A stretch of 64,000 nt of DNA from Candidatus Pelagibacter sp. FZCC0015 (GTDB taxonomy: Bacteria > Pseudomonadota > Alphaproteobacteria > Pelagibacterales > Pelagibacteraceae). Shown here in pieces: positions 9,345 to 17,851 of this stretch; within the stretch, counting starts at the first letter, position 1, and each line of letters begins with the position of its first letter. Location of the stretch: assembly GCF_007833635.1 (NCBI RefSeq), contig NZ_CP031125.1, positions 372,001 through 436,000 of the forward strand, read 5' to 3'. The notes beneath the pieces are model-generated. The model saw nothing but the letters and a program-made list of their open reading frames with translations, was not told the DNA's origin and searched no databases. Position numbers and translations under genes: made by a program.

Positions 9345-9997
9345 TTCAAAAAAAAGATATTTTAAAAATTGCTATCGACTCGCCAGCTGCAGCAGGAGCT
9401 GGTACTTTAGCTAAATCAATTTCAAAATATTATAATTTAATATATCTCGATACAGGTAAAATATATCGTTTAATTGCATTGTATAAGTTAAAAAATCCAA
9501 AAAAATTTAATCTTAATTTTATAAAAAAAAAAATAAAAAATTTAGAAATTAAAGATTTAAAAAATAAAAAACTTTTATCTGATGAAGTTGGTATGGAAGC
9601 TTCTATCATTGCTAAAAAAAAAAGTATTAGAAAATTAATTTACTCTTTTCAAAAAAAACTTGCCTACAACCCCCCAAAAAAATATGATGGATCCTGTTTA
9701 GATGGTAGAGACATTACCTATAATATAGTCCCAGATGCTGACTTTAAATTTTTTATAACCGCAAATGTAAAGACTAGAGCAATCAGAAGATACAAAGAAT
9801 TAAAAGGACTAAAAAAGTCTGTTTCATTTAAAGAAGTCCTTAAAAGTATTAAAAATAGGGATAAAAGTGACTATAATCGTAAAATTTCTCCTTTAAAAAA
9901 AACAAAAGATTCCTTGTTGATTAACACCACAAAGTTATCTAAAAGAGCCTGTTTTTTAAAAATAAAAAAAATTATAGACAGGAAAATTAATATTTAA
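9341..9997 (+). CDS. cmk: Cytidylate kinase with a degenerate P-loop
   Basis: Phosphorylates CMP/dCMP to the diphosphates. At 218 aa it carries the family features YLDTGKIYR (about 35-43), DGRDI, PDADFKFF and the C-terminal SPLKKTKDSL segment. The P-loop, usually GPAxSGKGT, reads SPAAAGAGT at about residues 13-21: the Walker A lysine is alanine and the first glycine serine. The gene is intact and sits in the conserved aroA-cmk-rpsA order, with an ATGA overlap upstream and TAATG overlap with rpsA, so a pseudogene is unlikely. How it binds phosphate without the lysine is unclear. Confidence 0.88.
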   Translation: MIQKKDILKIAIDSPAAAGAGTLAKSISKYYNLIYLDTGKIYRLIALYKLKNPKKFNLNFIKKKIKNLEIKDLKNKKLLSDEVGMEASIIAKKKSIRKLIYSFQKKLAYNPPKKYDGSCLDGRDITYNIVPDADFKFFITANVKTRAIRRYKELKGLKKSVSFKEVLKSIKNRDKSDYNRKISPLKKTKDSLLINTTKLSKRACFLKIKKIIDRKINI

Positions 9998-11715
9998 TGG
10001 AAATTTATAAAGATATATCAAGTCCAGCTTCAGAAGAGTTTAAAAAGTTATTAAATAGTCAGTTATCTAAAATTCAAATAGAAGAAGGTAAAATAATTGA
10101 AGGCAAGATAAATAAAATTACTGAAAAATTTGTCTTTCTTTTTGTAGAAGGATTAAAGTCAGAACCAGTTATAGATATAAACGAACTAAAAAGTATGGGC
10201 TTATCTGAAAAAATAAAAATTGGTGAGACAATACCAGTATTATTAGAAAGAATTGAGGATAAGCATGGTGATGTTCTTGTTTCTGCAAGTAAAGCCCAAA
10301 AAATAAAAGGTTGGGATAAACTTGTTGAGGCTTACGAAAAAAATGAACCGATTATGGGTAAAATTACATCTAAGTGTAAAGGTGGATGTATAGTAGAACA
10401 CATAGATACAGGCTCTTTAATGTTTTTACCTGGATCTCAAATCAGTGATAAACCACTAAAAGATATTAGTCATCTTATGAACGAGCCTCAAAAATTTGCC
10501 TTAATAAAATTAGATAAAGTAAGAGGTAACGCTTGTGTATCAAGAAGAGAAATTATTACATCCTTTAAAAAGGAAGATAAAGCAAAAATAGTAGAAAAAT
10601 ATAAAGTTGGAGACATTATTAAAGGAGCTGAAGTTAAAGGATATAGCTCATTTGGTTGTTTTTTTAATGTTAATGGTGAATTGGATGTTTTAGTTCACTT
10701 ACAAGAAATTTCATATTCAAGAGTAAACCATCCGGATGAAGTTTTTAATATTGGAGAAAAACATGACTTAAAAGTTATCAGTGTTGATAAAGAAAAACTA
10801 CAAGTTGGATGTTCAGTAAAACAACTATCTCCTGATCCTTTCGAGCATATAGAAAATTACGAATTAAACAAAAACTATAAGGTTAAAGTTGTAAAAATTA
10901 TGGATTTTGGAGCATTCTGTGAATTAGAACCAGGATTAACAACTTTACTTCACTCAAGTGAATTGAGCTGGAATAAAAAAAACCCATCAGCAAAAAAAAT
11001 GTTTAAAGTTGGTGATGAAATTGATTGTGTAATTACGGAGATTGATAAAGATAAAAGACGTGTAGCAATTTCTCATAGATTAACACAAGAAAATCCATTT
11101 GAAACTTTTGAAAAAAAATATCCTGTTGATACAATAGTTGAGGGAGAAATTATAAATAAAAATGAATATTCATTATTTGTAAAAATTGAGGAAGTAGATG
11201 CTTTTTTGCATTGCAATGATTTAACTTATAATAATAACGGAGAGGAAGAATTAACTAAGTATAAAAAGGGAGATAAAATTAAAGTTAAAGTTTTAGAGAT
11301 CAAACCATCTGAACATAAAATTAGAGTTGGCCACAGACAAACTCAAACAGATCCATTTGATTGGTTTAAGGATAAATCTAAAAATCAAACAATTACAGTT
11401 AAAGTGATTGCAACAGACAACAAAGGCTTAACTGTGAGACCGGAAGGTTGTGAAATGGACTTCCAAATTAAAAAATCTGCAATAGCAATCAATGCGGCTG
11501 ATGCGCGACCAAATAGATGGACTGGAGGAGAAAAGTTAGATTGTGCTATTGCTGATCTAGATTTTCCAAAAAGAAAGGTAACATTAAGTATTAAACTTTT
11601 AGAAGAGATAGAAAAAAAAGAAGCACTAGAAAAATATGGATCAGAGGGTTCTGGTAAAAATCTACCATTCTCATCATTGTCCGAAGATTTAAAGAAAAAA
11701 GAAGAAGAAAAATAA
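9997..11715 (+). CDS. rpsA: 30S ribosomal protein S1
   Basis: Ribosomal mRNA-binding protein needed to recruit weakly structured, SD-poor messages. The 572-aa protein contains six S1 (OB-fold) repeats starting roughly at residues 30, 115, 200, 287, 372 and 460, recognisable from recurrent V-G-x-I/FGAF-type strands. Its length and repeat number are normal for alphaproteobacteria. It follows cmk with a 1-nt overlap and is followed within 19 nt by the IHF beta-like gene, the classical cmk-rpsA-ihfB order. Confidence 0.97.
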   Translation: MEIYKDISSPASEEFKKLLNSQLSKIQIEEGKIIEGKINKITEKFVFLFVEGLKSEPVIDINELKSMGLSEKIKIGETIPVLLERIEDKHGDVLVSASKAQKIKGWDKLVEAYEKNEPIMGKITSKCKGGCIVEHIDTGSLMFLPGSQISDKPLKDISHLMNEPQKFALIKLDKVRGNACVSRREIITSFKKEDKAKIVEKYKVGDIIKGAEVKGYSSFGCFFNVNGELDVLVHLQEISYSRVNHPDEVFNIGEKHDLKVISVDKEKLQVGCSVKQLSPDPFEHIENYELNKNYKVKVVKIMDFGAFCELEPGLTTLLHSSELSWNKKNPSAKKMFKVGDEIDCVITEIDKDKRRVAISHRLTQENPFETFEKKYPVDTIVEGEIINKNEYSLFVKIEEVDAFLHCNDLTYNNNGEEELTKYKKGDKIKVKVLEIKPSEHKIRVGHRQTQTDPFDWFKDKSKNQTITVKVIATDNKGLTVRPEGCEMDFQIKKSAIAINAADARPNRWTGGEKLDCAIADLDFPKRKVTLSIKLLEEIEKKEALEKYGSEGSGKNLPFSSLSEDLKKKEEEK

Positions 11716-11734
11716 TAACTAAAGAAGACTAAAT

Positions 11735-12028
11735 TTGGCTATTGTAAAATCAAAGCTTTTAAAACAACTCTCAAATAACTATCCAAATTTCCTTAAAAAA
11801 GATCTTGAAAAATTTACAAATATCATTTTACTAGAAATTAAAAGAGCTCTTAAAAGAGGGGACAGAGTAGAATTAAGAGGTTTTGGAATTTTTTCAACTA
11901 ATATACAAAAGGCTAGGATATCAAGAAATCCAAAAACTGGGGAGAAAGTTAATACGCCTGAAAAAAAAACAATTCACTTTAAAATGTCAAAGGACTTGTT
12001 TAAAAAATTAAATAATAATGAAGAATAA
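11735..12028 (+). CDS. ihfB: Integration host factor beta / HU-family DNA-binding protein
   Basis: Small DNA-bending protein. The 97-aa sequence has the HU/IHF fold: an N-terminal helical part and the beta-arm segment GDRVELRGFGIF followed by RNPKTGE (about 63-69), the DNA-intercalating arm with its conserved proline. The start is a TTG (LAIVKSKLL read as M). Position after rpsA favours IHF beta over HU. The end overlaps pyrF by 11 nt. Confidence 0.9.
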   Translation: MAIVKSKLLKQLSNNYPNFLKKDLEKFTNIILLEIKRALKRGDRVELRGFGIFSTNIQKARISRNPKTGEKVNTPEKKTIHFKMSKDLFKKLNNNEE

Positions 12029-12710
12029 AACTATATTTGTTGCTTGTGATACCTCAAATCTAAAGAAAATAAAAAAAATAATTTCCCAAACTAGAACAAA
12101 CAAACTTAAAATTATTCCAAAATTTGGTCTTCAGTTCTTTTATTCTAAACAGGGTAGAAAATTCTTAGAAAACATTAAAAATGACTTTTGGTTAGATTTA
12201 AAAATAAATGATATTCCACAAACAGCTTTGTCGGCAATAGATAGCTTAAAAGACTTAAAAAAATGCAGGTATATAACAGTCCATGTAAATGGTGGATTGG
12301 AAATGCTTAAATCAATAAAAAAAAAGGTAAAAAAAATAAATAAAAATTTAAAAGTTTTAGGAGTTACAATCCTAACAAGCCTTAATAATAAATCTCTTAA
12401 AGAGATAGGTCATACAAAAAACGTAAAACAATTAGTCTTAAAACAAGCAGCATTAATTAAAAAATCAGGATGCGATGGTATAGTTTGTTCTGCTCAAGAG
12501 GCTTTAATGGTTCGTAAAAAATACAAAAATTTATTGATCATAACTCCAGGAATAAGATTACCTGGTGATAGTTCAAATGATCAAATGAGAATTATGACGC
12601 CTAAACAGGCTTTTAAAAATAAGGTTTCTGGTATTGTTATTGGAAGATCTCTTACAAAAGGTAATATAAAAAATAATACTAAAAAACTTGCTGATCATTT
12701 AAACAAATGA
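12018..12710 (+). CDS. pyrF: Orotidine 5'-phosphate decarboxylase
   Basis: Last step of UMP synthesis. The 230-aa TIM-barrel protein has the DLKINDIP motif (about 53-60), equivalent to the DxKxxDI catalytic lysine/aspartate array, and the phosphate-binding TPGIRLPGD and VIGRSLT segments near the C-terminus. Overlaps ihfB upstream by 11 nt and trpF downstream by 4 nt (ATGA), so it is part of one long transcription unit. Confidence 0.93.
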   Translation: MKNKTIFVACDTSNLKKIKKIISQTRTNKLKIIPKFGLQFFYSKQGRKFLENIKNDFWLDLKINDIPQTALSAIDSLKDLKKCRYITVHVNGGLEMLKSIKKKVKKINKNLKVLGVTILTSLNNKSLKEIGHTKNVKQLVLKQAALIKKSGCDGIVCSAQEALMVRKKYKNLLIITPGIRLPGDSSNDQMRIMTPKQAFKNKVSGIVIGRSLTKGNIKNNTKKLADHLNK

Positions 12711-13336
12711 TTAAAGGTTGTAAGATATGTGGTATAAAAGATTTTAATACTTTAAATTATATTTTAAATCATTCATACCCTCCAAAATTTATTGGCTTCA
12801 TTTGTAATTACCAAAAAAGCTCAAGATATGTGGAAATTAACTCTCTAAAAAAATTGTTAAATGTTAAAAAAAACAAAAGTGAATTTGTTGCTGTTTTAGT
12901 AAAACCTAACAATGAGATTTTAGAAGAAATTAAAAGTTTACCTTTTGATTATTATCAATTGTATGACTGCACTCCTGATGCAATTAAAAGTATAAAACAA
13001 AAATATCAAAAAAAGATTATTACAGCTTTGACAATCAAAGATGAGTCTGATGTTCTTAAGTATAAATCATTTGCTGAGGTAACAGATTTATATTTATTTG
13101 ATAGCAAAGGTTATGAAAAAAGTCAGAGCTTTGATCATAACTTGATTAAAAATATTAAATTAAATAAGGAATTAATGCTAGCTGGTAATATAAAATTCGA
13201 TGATAATCTAAAAAATTATGAGAAAATTGCTAATTATTTAGATTTATCTGGAGGCTTAGAAACTTCTGGATTAAAAGATACATCCAAAATAGATATTTTT
13301 TTAAATAATTTAAATAAATTAAAAAATGAAACTTAA
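12707..13336 (+). CDS. trpF: Phosphoribosylanthranilate isomerase
   Basis: Amadori isomerase of tryptophan synthesis. The 209-aa protein keeps the catalytic cysteine in KICG (C8) and the general-acid aspartate in LFDSKG (about 133). The phosphate/substrate loop GGTG..FDW reads EKSQSFDH, the usual QLHG is QLYD, LAGGL reads LAGNI, and the terminal DVSSGVE reads DLSGGLE. The protein is therefore divergent. Position just ahead of trpB-trpA makes TrpF the clear call. Overlaps both neighbours. Confidence 0.85.
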   Translation: MIKGCKICGIKDFNTLNYILNHSYPPKFIGFICNYQKSSRYVEINSLKKLLNVKKNKSEFVAVLVKPNNEILEEIKSLPFDYYQLYDCTPDAIKSIKQKYQKKIITALTIKDESDVLKYKSFAEVTDLYLFDSKGYEKSQSFDHNLIKNIKLNKELMLAGNIKFDDNLKNYEKIANYLDLSGGLETSGLKDTSKIDIFLNNLNKLKNET

Positions 13337-14555
13337 AAAAAAAATTCCTCTAATTGATCAGCATGATCATAACGGTTTTTGGGGTGGAAAATTTGGAGGA
13401 AGTTTTATTCCTGAAACTTTAAAAAAACCTGTAGAGGACTTAACACGGGAATTTTCAAAATTAAGAAATAATAAGAAATTTTTAAAAAAGAGAGATTATT
13501 ATTTTAAGAATTATATAGGATCACCAACATCATTAGTAAAATTGGAAAATTTATCTAATCATTTAGGCGGTGCTCAAATATGGGCTAAAGTTGTATCAGA
13601 GGCTAATGGTGGTGCCCACAAAATATACAATGCAACTGTTCATGCTTTAATTTGTAAGGCTATGGGAAAAAAATATATAGTTGGTGACACTGGTGCTGGT
13701 TATGCTGGTAAAATGTTAAGTATGGCTGCAAAGAAATTTGGTCTTAAATGTAAAATTTTCATGGGTGCAAAAGACATCAAAAGACAAAAACCAAATTGTG
13801 ATGCTATGAGAAAAAATGGTGCTGAAATAGTTCCTGTATATTCAGGCAGCCAGACCTTGGTGGATGCAGTAAGTGAGTGTATGAGATATTGGGTATCAAA
13901 TTGTGACACTACACATATGTGTGTTGGAAGTACTGTTGGTCCAAATATATTTGTTAAAATTTGTGGATGGAGTACGGCACAAATTTCAAGAGAATTAAAA
14001 ATTCAAATCAAACAGGAATTCAAAAAAATTCCAAAAAAAATTAAATTAATTAACTGTGTAGGTGGTGGAAGTTCAGCATATGGTTTTTGGAGTGAATTTA
14101 TAGATTTTAACAAATCTCAAATAGAGCTAATTGGTGTAGAGGCTGGAGGTCCAAAAAAATCAAAACTGCATGCCGCTCCTTTAAGTAGAAATGCTAAAAT
14201 TGGAATTTTACATGGTGCAGCTTCTTATGTTTGTCAAAACAATGAAGGTCAAATTAATGATACTGAGTCGATTAGTGCTGGATTGGATTACCCAGGTGTA
14301 AGTCCTATACATTGTTTTTTAAAAGATACAAAAAGAGCCCGATACACTTACGCAACTGATGAAGAAGCGCTAAAAGCACATGTGATGGTAACTAAATTTG
14401 AAAAACTTAATCCAAGTTTAGAACCTAGTCATGCATTTGCTGAAGCGATAAAAATTGCACCAAAATTAAGTAAAGATACAATCATAATCGTTAACTCTTG
14501 TGGTGATGCTAAAAAAGATAGAGATATTTTAAGAGAAAGATTGGGTAAAAATTAA
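13326..14555 (+). CDS. trpB: Tryptophan synthase beta chain, divergent active site
   Basis: PLP enzyme that condenses indole and serine. The 409-aa protein aligns end to end with TrpB: N-terminal FGGSFIPE, PLP lysine in GGAHK (K99, Salmonella K87), the phosphate loop GGGSSAYG and SAGLDYPGV. Key residues differ from Salmonella TrpB: catalytic E109 is D121, S377 (contacts the PLP ring nitrogen) is C392, R379 is aspartate, K167 of the alpha-beta contact is valine, and PHPYPT is PNIFVK. Gene order trpF-trpB-trpA is conserved. It may be a fast-evolving true TrpB or have altered substrate use; a second trpB elsewhere cannot be excluded. Confidence 0.85.
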   Translation: MKLKKKIPLIDQHDHNGFWGGKFGGSFIPETLKKPVEDLTREFSKLRNNKKFLKKRDYYFKNYIGSPTSLVKLENLSNHLGGAQIWAKVVSEANGGAHKIYNATVHALICKAMGKKYIVGDTGAGYAGKMLSMAAKKFGLKCKIFMGAKDIKRQKPNCDAMRKNGAEIVPVYSGSQTLVDAVSECMRYWVSNCDTTHMCVGSTVGPNIFVKICGWSTAQISRELKIQIKQEFKKIPKKIKLINCVGGGSSAYGFWSEFIDFNKSQIELIGVEAGGPKKSKLHAAPLSRNAKIGILHGAASYVCQNNEGQINDTESISAGLDYPGVSPIHCFLKDTKRARYTYATDEEALKAHVMVTKFEKLNPSLEPSHAFAEAIKIAPKLSKDTIIIVNSCGDAKKDRDILRERLGKN

Positions 14556-15355
14556 TGAATTCGTTAATTAGCAAAGCTTTCACAGCTGCAAAAAAAGAGA
14601 ACAGACCAGCTTTACTGACATATACTGTTGCTGGAGATAATACTAAAAAAAAATCTTTAGAAATATTAAAATCAATATCTAATTACGCAGATATTTGTGA
14701 ATTAGGTTTTCCACATAACACTCCTATAGCTGATGGTGGACAAATACAAACAAGTGCTTACCGGGCAATTAAAAATGGTATTAAAATTAATGATGTATTT
14801 TTAATTGCAAAAAAATTTAAAAAAATAAAAAAAAATAAACCAATTATACTGATGGGCTATTACAACATGATCTATCAATATAAAGAAAATAAATTTTTAG
14901 AAAAATGCAAAAAATCAAAAGTTGATGGTTTAATAGTTGTCGATTTACCTTATCCCGAAAATAAAAGTTTTGCATCAAAATGCAAAAAGAAAGGAATAAC
15001 TTTTGTTCAATTAGTTTCACCAACAACTTCACAGATAAGATTAAAAAAAATAATAAAAGATTCTCATGATATGATTTATTATATAAGTATGCTATCTACC
15101 ACAGGTGGAAAGCTTAAAGTGTCTCCAAAGAAAATATTAGAGAAATACAATAAAATAAAAAAACAAAATAAATCAAAAAATATTGTCATTGGCTTTGGTA
15201 TTACAGAAAAAACAATCAAATCTCTAAAAAAAGCCGATGGTTTGGTGGTTGGTAGTGCAATTTGCAAGGAAATCTCTAAATCAATTGAAAAGAGACAAAA
15301 TACGGTCACAAATGTTACTAATATCGTTAAAAGATTAAAAAATAAAATTCAATGA
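14555..15355 (+). CDS. trpA: Tryptophan synthase alpha chain, divergent interface
   Basis: Retro-aldol cleavage of indoleglycerol phosphate. The 266-aa protein aligns without gaps with Salmonella TrpA over the active region, so residue numbers match: catalytic E49 and D60, Y175, T183, G184 and the phosphate motifs GFGI and VGSAI are present. The conserved PFSDPLADGP segment is PHNTPIADGG, so D56, which contacts beta K167, is threonine. In loop 6, RSGVTG is MLSTTG, so G181 is serine. Overlaps trpB by TAATG and accD by 4 nt. Confidence 0.87.
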   Translation: MNSLISKAFTAAKKENRPALLTYTVAGDNTKKKSLEILKSISNYADICELGFPHNTPIADGGQIQTSAYRAIKNGIKINDVFLIAKKFKKIKKNKPIILMGYYNMIYQYKENKFLEKCKKSKVDGLIVVDLPYPENKSFASKCKKKGITFVQLVSPTTSQIRLKKIIKDSHDMIYYISMLSTTGGKLKVSPKKILEKYNKIKKQNKSKNIVIGFGITEKTIKSLKKADGLVVGSAICKEISKSIEKRQNTVTNVTNIVKRLKNKIQ

Positions 15356-16281
15356 ACTGGATAACAAAAATAATTAAAGCGGGTGAAAAAATTAAAACTG
15401 CTATCCGAGATAGAGCAACTAAAGAAGATATCGCAAAAAGTGATTGGACTTCATGTTGCAGAGGCCCTATTCTTAAAACTGATTTAGAAAAAAATCTTTG
15501 GGTTTGTCCTGATTGTAATAAACATCATAGAATAAAGCCAAGACAAAGATTTGATATATTGTTTGGAAAAAACAATTACGAAATTTTCAAAACTCCAATA
15601 CCAAAAGATGATCCGCTTAATTGGACAGATTCTAAACCTTACAAAGAAAGATTGAAAAGTGCTCGAAAAAAAACAGGATTAGAATGTGGAATGATGGTTG
15701 CTTCTGGAACAATAAATAATATTAAAATTACAGCTGTAGCCTCTGATTTTGATTTTTTAGGTGCTTCTATGGCTGCCGCAGAGGGAGAAGCTTTTTTATA
15801 TGGGATACAACATGCAATAGAAAATCAAACACCGTTTTTGTGTATTAGTGCTGGAGGAGGAATGAGAATGATGGAAAGTTTAATTTCTTTATCTCAAATG
15901 ACAAGAACAACACTTGCAATTAATGAATTAAAAAAAAACAGACTTCCATATTTGGTTTGCATAACTGATCCAACAGCAGGGGGTATTACTGCATCATACG
16001 CGATGTTAGGTGATATTCATATTGCAGAACCAGGTGCTTTAATTGCATTTGCAGGTGCAAGAGTAATTCAAGGAACTGTTAAAGAAGAACTTCCTGAGGG
16101 TTTCCAAAAAAGTGAATATGTAGAAAAAACAGGTTTTGTTGATTTAATTGTTGAGCGTAAAGAACTTGCATCAAAAATTGGAATTTTATTATCAATATTG
16201 TTAAAGAAAAATTCTGATATAAGTGCTGAACAAAATGAAAATTCGGAAGATAGTCAGTCGCTTACAAGAGCTGCATCCTAA
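15352..16281 (+). CDS. accD: Acetyl-CoA carboxylase carboxyltransferase subunit beta
   Basis: Carboxyltransferase half that makes malonyl-CoA with AccA. The 309-aa protein has the crotonase-like core with SAGGGMRMMES (about 164-174), DPTAGGITASYAMLGD and GARVIQGTVKEELPEGFQ. The N-terminal zinc ribbon is altered: the second knuckle CPDC (about 51-54) is intact, but the first, CxxC in E. coli AccD, is an adjacent CC pair (about 34-35) with two residues fewer. Starts within the trpA stop (4-nt overlap); its 3' end overlaps folC by 47 nt, a conserved accD-folC order. Confidence 0.94.
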   Translation: MNWITKIIKAGEKIKTAIRDRATKEDIAKSDWTSCCRGPILKTDLEKNLWVCPDCNKHHRIKPRQRFDILFGKNNYEIFKTPIPKDDPLNWTDSKPYKERLKSARKKTGLECGMMVASGTINNIKITAVASDFDFLGASMAAAEGEAFLYGIQHAIENQTPFLCISAGGGMRMMESLISLSQMTRTTLAINELKKNRLPYLVCITDPTAGGITASYAMLGDIHIAEPGALIAFAGARVIQGTVKEELPEGFQKSEYVEKTGFVDLIVERKELASKIGILLSILLKKNSDISAEQNENSEDSQSLTRAAS

Positions 16282-17503
16282 AGAAATAGATTTAAGTCTA
16301 GATCGTATTCAAAATCTTTGCAAAAAATTAGGAAATCCTCAAGATAAAATAAAAGCAATTTCTATTGTTGGCACTAATGGAAAATATTCAACCATCCAAG
16401 CAATATTTGCGATTTTAAAGGAAGCAAATTTCAAATGCAATATCTACACTAGTCCTCATATCAAAAATATTAATGAAAGATTTGTTTTTAATAATGAAGA
16501 ATTGAATAATGAAGATTTAGCAGATTTACTTGGAGAAATTGAAAATGCTAACAAAGGTGAATCAATTACTTTTTTTGAAATACTAACTGCAGCATATTTT
16601 TTAAGAGCATCACAATACCCCGATAATATTAATTTAATTGAAAGTGGATTATTTTTTAGATTTGATGCTACTAATATCTTAAAAAATAATCTTGCTAGCG
16701 TTGTAACATCTATTGGCCTTGATCATTTAGATTGGTTACCTGAAAATGAGCAAACTCTTGAAAAAATTATTTTTGAAAAAACATCAAGCCTTTTAAACTC
16801 AAATATTATAGTAGCAAAACAAAGCAATAAAAAAATCACGGATAATATTAAAAAAACAATATCAAATAATGAATCAAATAAAGTTTTTCATAATGAAAAT
16901 TATAGTTTTACAATCCAAGAAAATGACTTCTTTTATTATGAAGATCAATTTGGTGGAATAAAATTACCTATGCCAAACGTTAAAGGTCAATTTCAATTAG
17001 AAAATGTTTCAACTGCTATTGCAACTCTGAGAACTTTAAAAGATTTAAATATTAAAGATGATCACATAAAAAAAGGTGTTTTAAAAATAAACAGTATTGC
17101 AAGACTACAAGAAATTAAGTCTGGAAAACTTAAAGCGCTTGTAAAAGATCACAAACTTTTTGTTGATGGATCTCATAATCCTTTGGGTGCAAAAGTTTTG
17201 AATGAATACCTAGAAAGTTTAGATTGCAATAAACATATCATTCTTGGAATGATGGCTAATAAAGATCATAATGAGTATATGAGTTTCTTTAAGGATATTG
17301 CTTCATTAACAATAATAGATATACCCAATCAACCTAATTCAATTAAAGGAAAAGAGCTTAAAGATAAGCTAAATGGCTTTTCAAATATTAATTATAAGGA
17401 AAGTATAGAGGACGCTCTCAAGTCAATTCCAGTCAAGGAAAACGATATAATACTAATTACAGGATCGTTATATCTTGCAGGTGAAGTTTTAAATTTAAAT
17501 TAG
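16235..17503 (+). CDS. folC: Folylpolyglutamate synthase / dihydrofolate synthase
   Basis: Mur-ligase-family enzyme adding glutamate to folates. From the ATG at 16235 (an in-frame GTG lies 12 nt upstream) the protein is 422 aa. The P-loop is VGTNGKYST (normally GTNGKGS; the second glycine is tyrosine), followed by SPHIKNINERF, the central ligase domain, and DGSHNPLGAK in the C-terminal domain. It overlaps accD by 47 nt; the stop codon shares bases with convergent trxA (plus-strand TTAG at 17500-17503). Confidence 0.92.
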   Translation: MKIRKIVSRLQELHPKEIDLSLDRIQNLCKKLGNPQDKIKAISIVGTNGKYSTIQAIFAILKEANFKCNIYTSPHIKNINERFVFNNEELNNEDLADLLGEIENANKGESITFFEILTAAYFLRASQYPDNINLIESGLFFRFDATNILKNNLASVVTSIGLDHLDWLPENEQTLEKIIFEKTSSLLNSNIIVAKQSNKKITDNIKKTISNNESNKVFHNENYSFTIQENDFFYYEDQFGGIKLPMPNVKGQFQLENVSTAIATLRTLKDLNIKDDHIKKGVLKINSIARLQEIKSGKLKALVKDHKLFVDGSHNPLGAKVLNEYLESLDCNKHIILGMMANKDHNEYMSFFKDIASLTIIDIPNQPNSIKGKELKDKLNGFSNINYKESIEDALKSIPVKENDIILITGSLYLAGEVLNLN

Positions 17504-17817
17504 ATATTTTTATCTAAAAATTCTTTCATATGACTTTCAGGAACTCCACCAACTTTTCTATCTACTTCAACACCTTTTTTATAGATAATAACTGTTGGAA
17601 CACCTCTAATCCCTGCAGCACTTCCAGTATTTATTCCACCATCTTCAACATCAGCATAATAAAAACCTGCCTTATCTTTGTATTCGTCTGATAATTTATC
17701 CATTACTGGTTTTAGTGCCTTACATGGACCACACCACTCAGCTGAAAACTGAATAACTGAAATATCTTCATTTTTAATTTTAGTATCAAAATCTTCATCT
17801 TTAAAATTTGTAAGCAT
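17500..17817 (-). CDS. trxA: Thioredoxin
   Basis: Cytoplasmic disulfide reductase. The 105-aa protein has the active site WCGPC (about 28-32), the cis-proline segment GVPTVIIYKKG and the usual length. Alphaproteobacteria often have trxA beside folC, and here the two are convergent with a 4-nt stop overlap. It lies 34 bp downstream of the exonuclease I gene on the same strand and could be expressed with that block. Confidence 0.95.
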   Translation of the reverse strand: MLTNFKDEDFDTKIKNEDISVIQFSAEWCGPCKALKPVMDKLSDEYKDKAGFYYADVEDGGINTGSAAGIRGVPTVIIYKKGVEVDRKVGGVPESHMKEFLDKNI

Positions 17818-17851
17818 ATGTTCTTTCTATTAATTAGAGCCTTAAAGTCAA

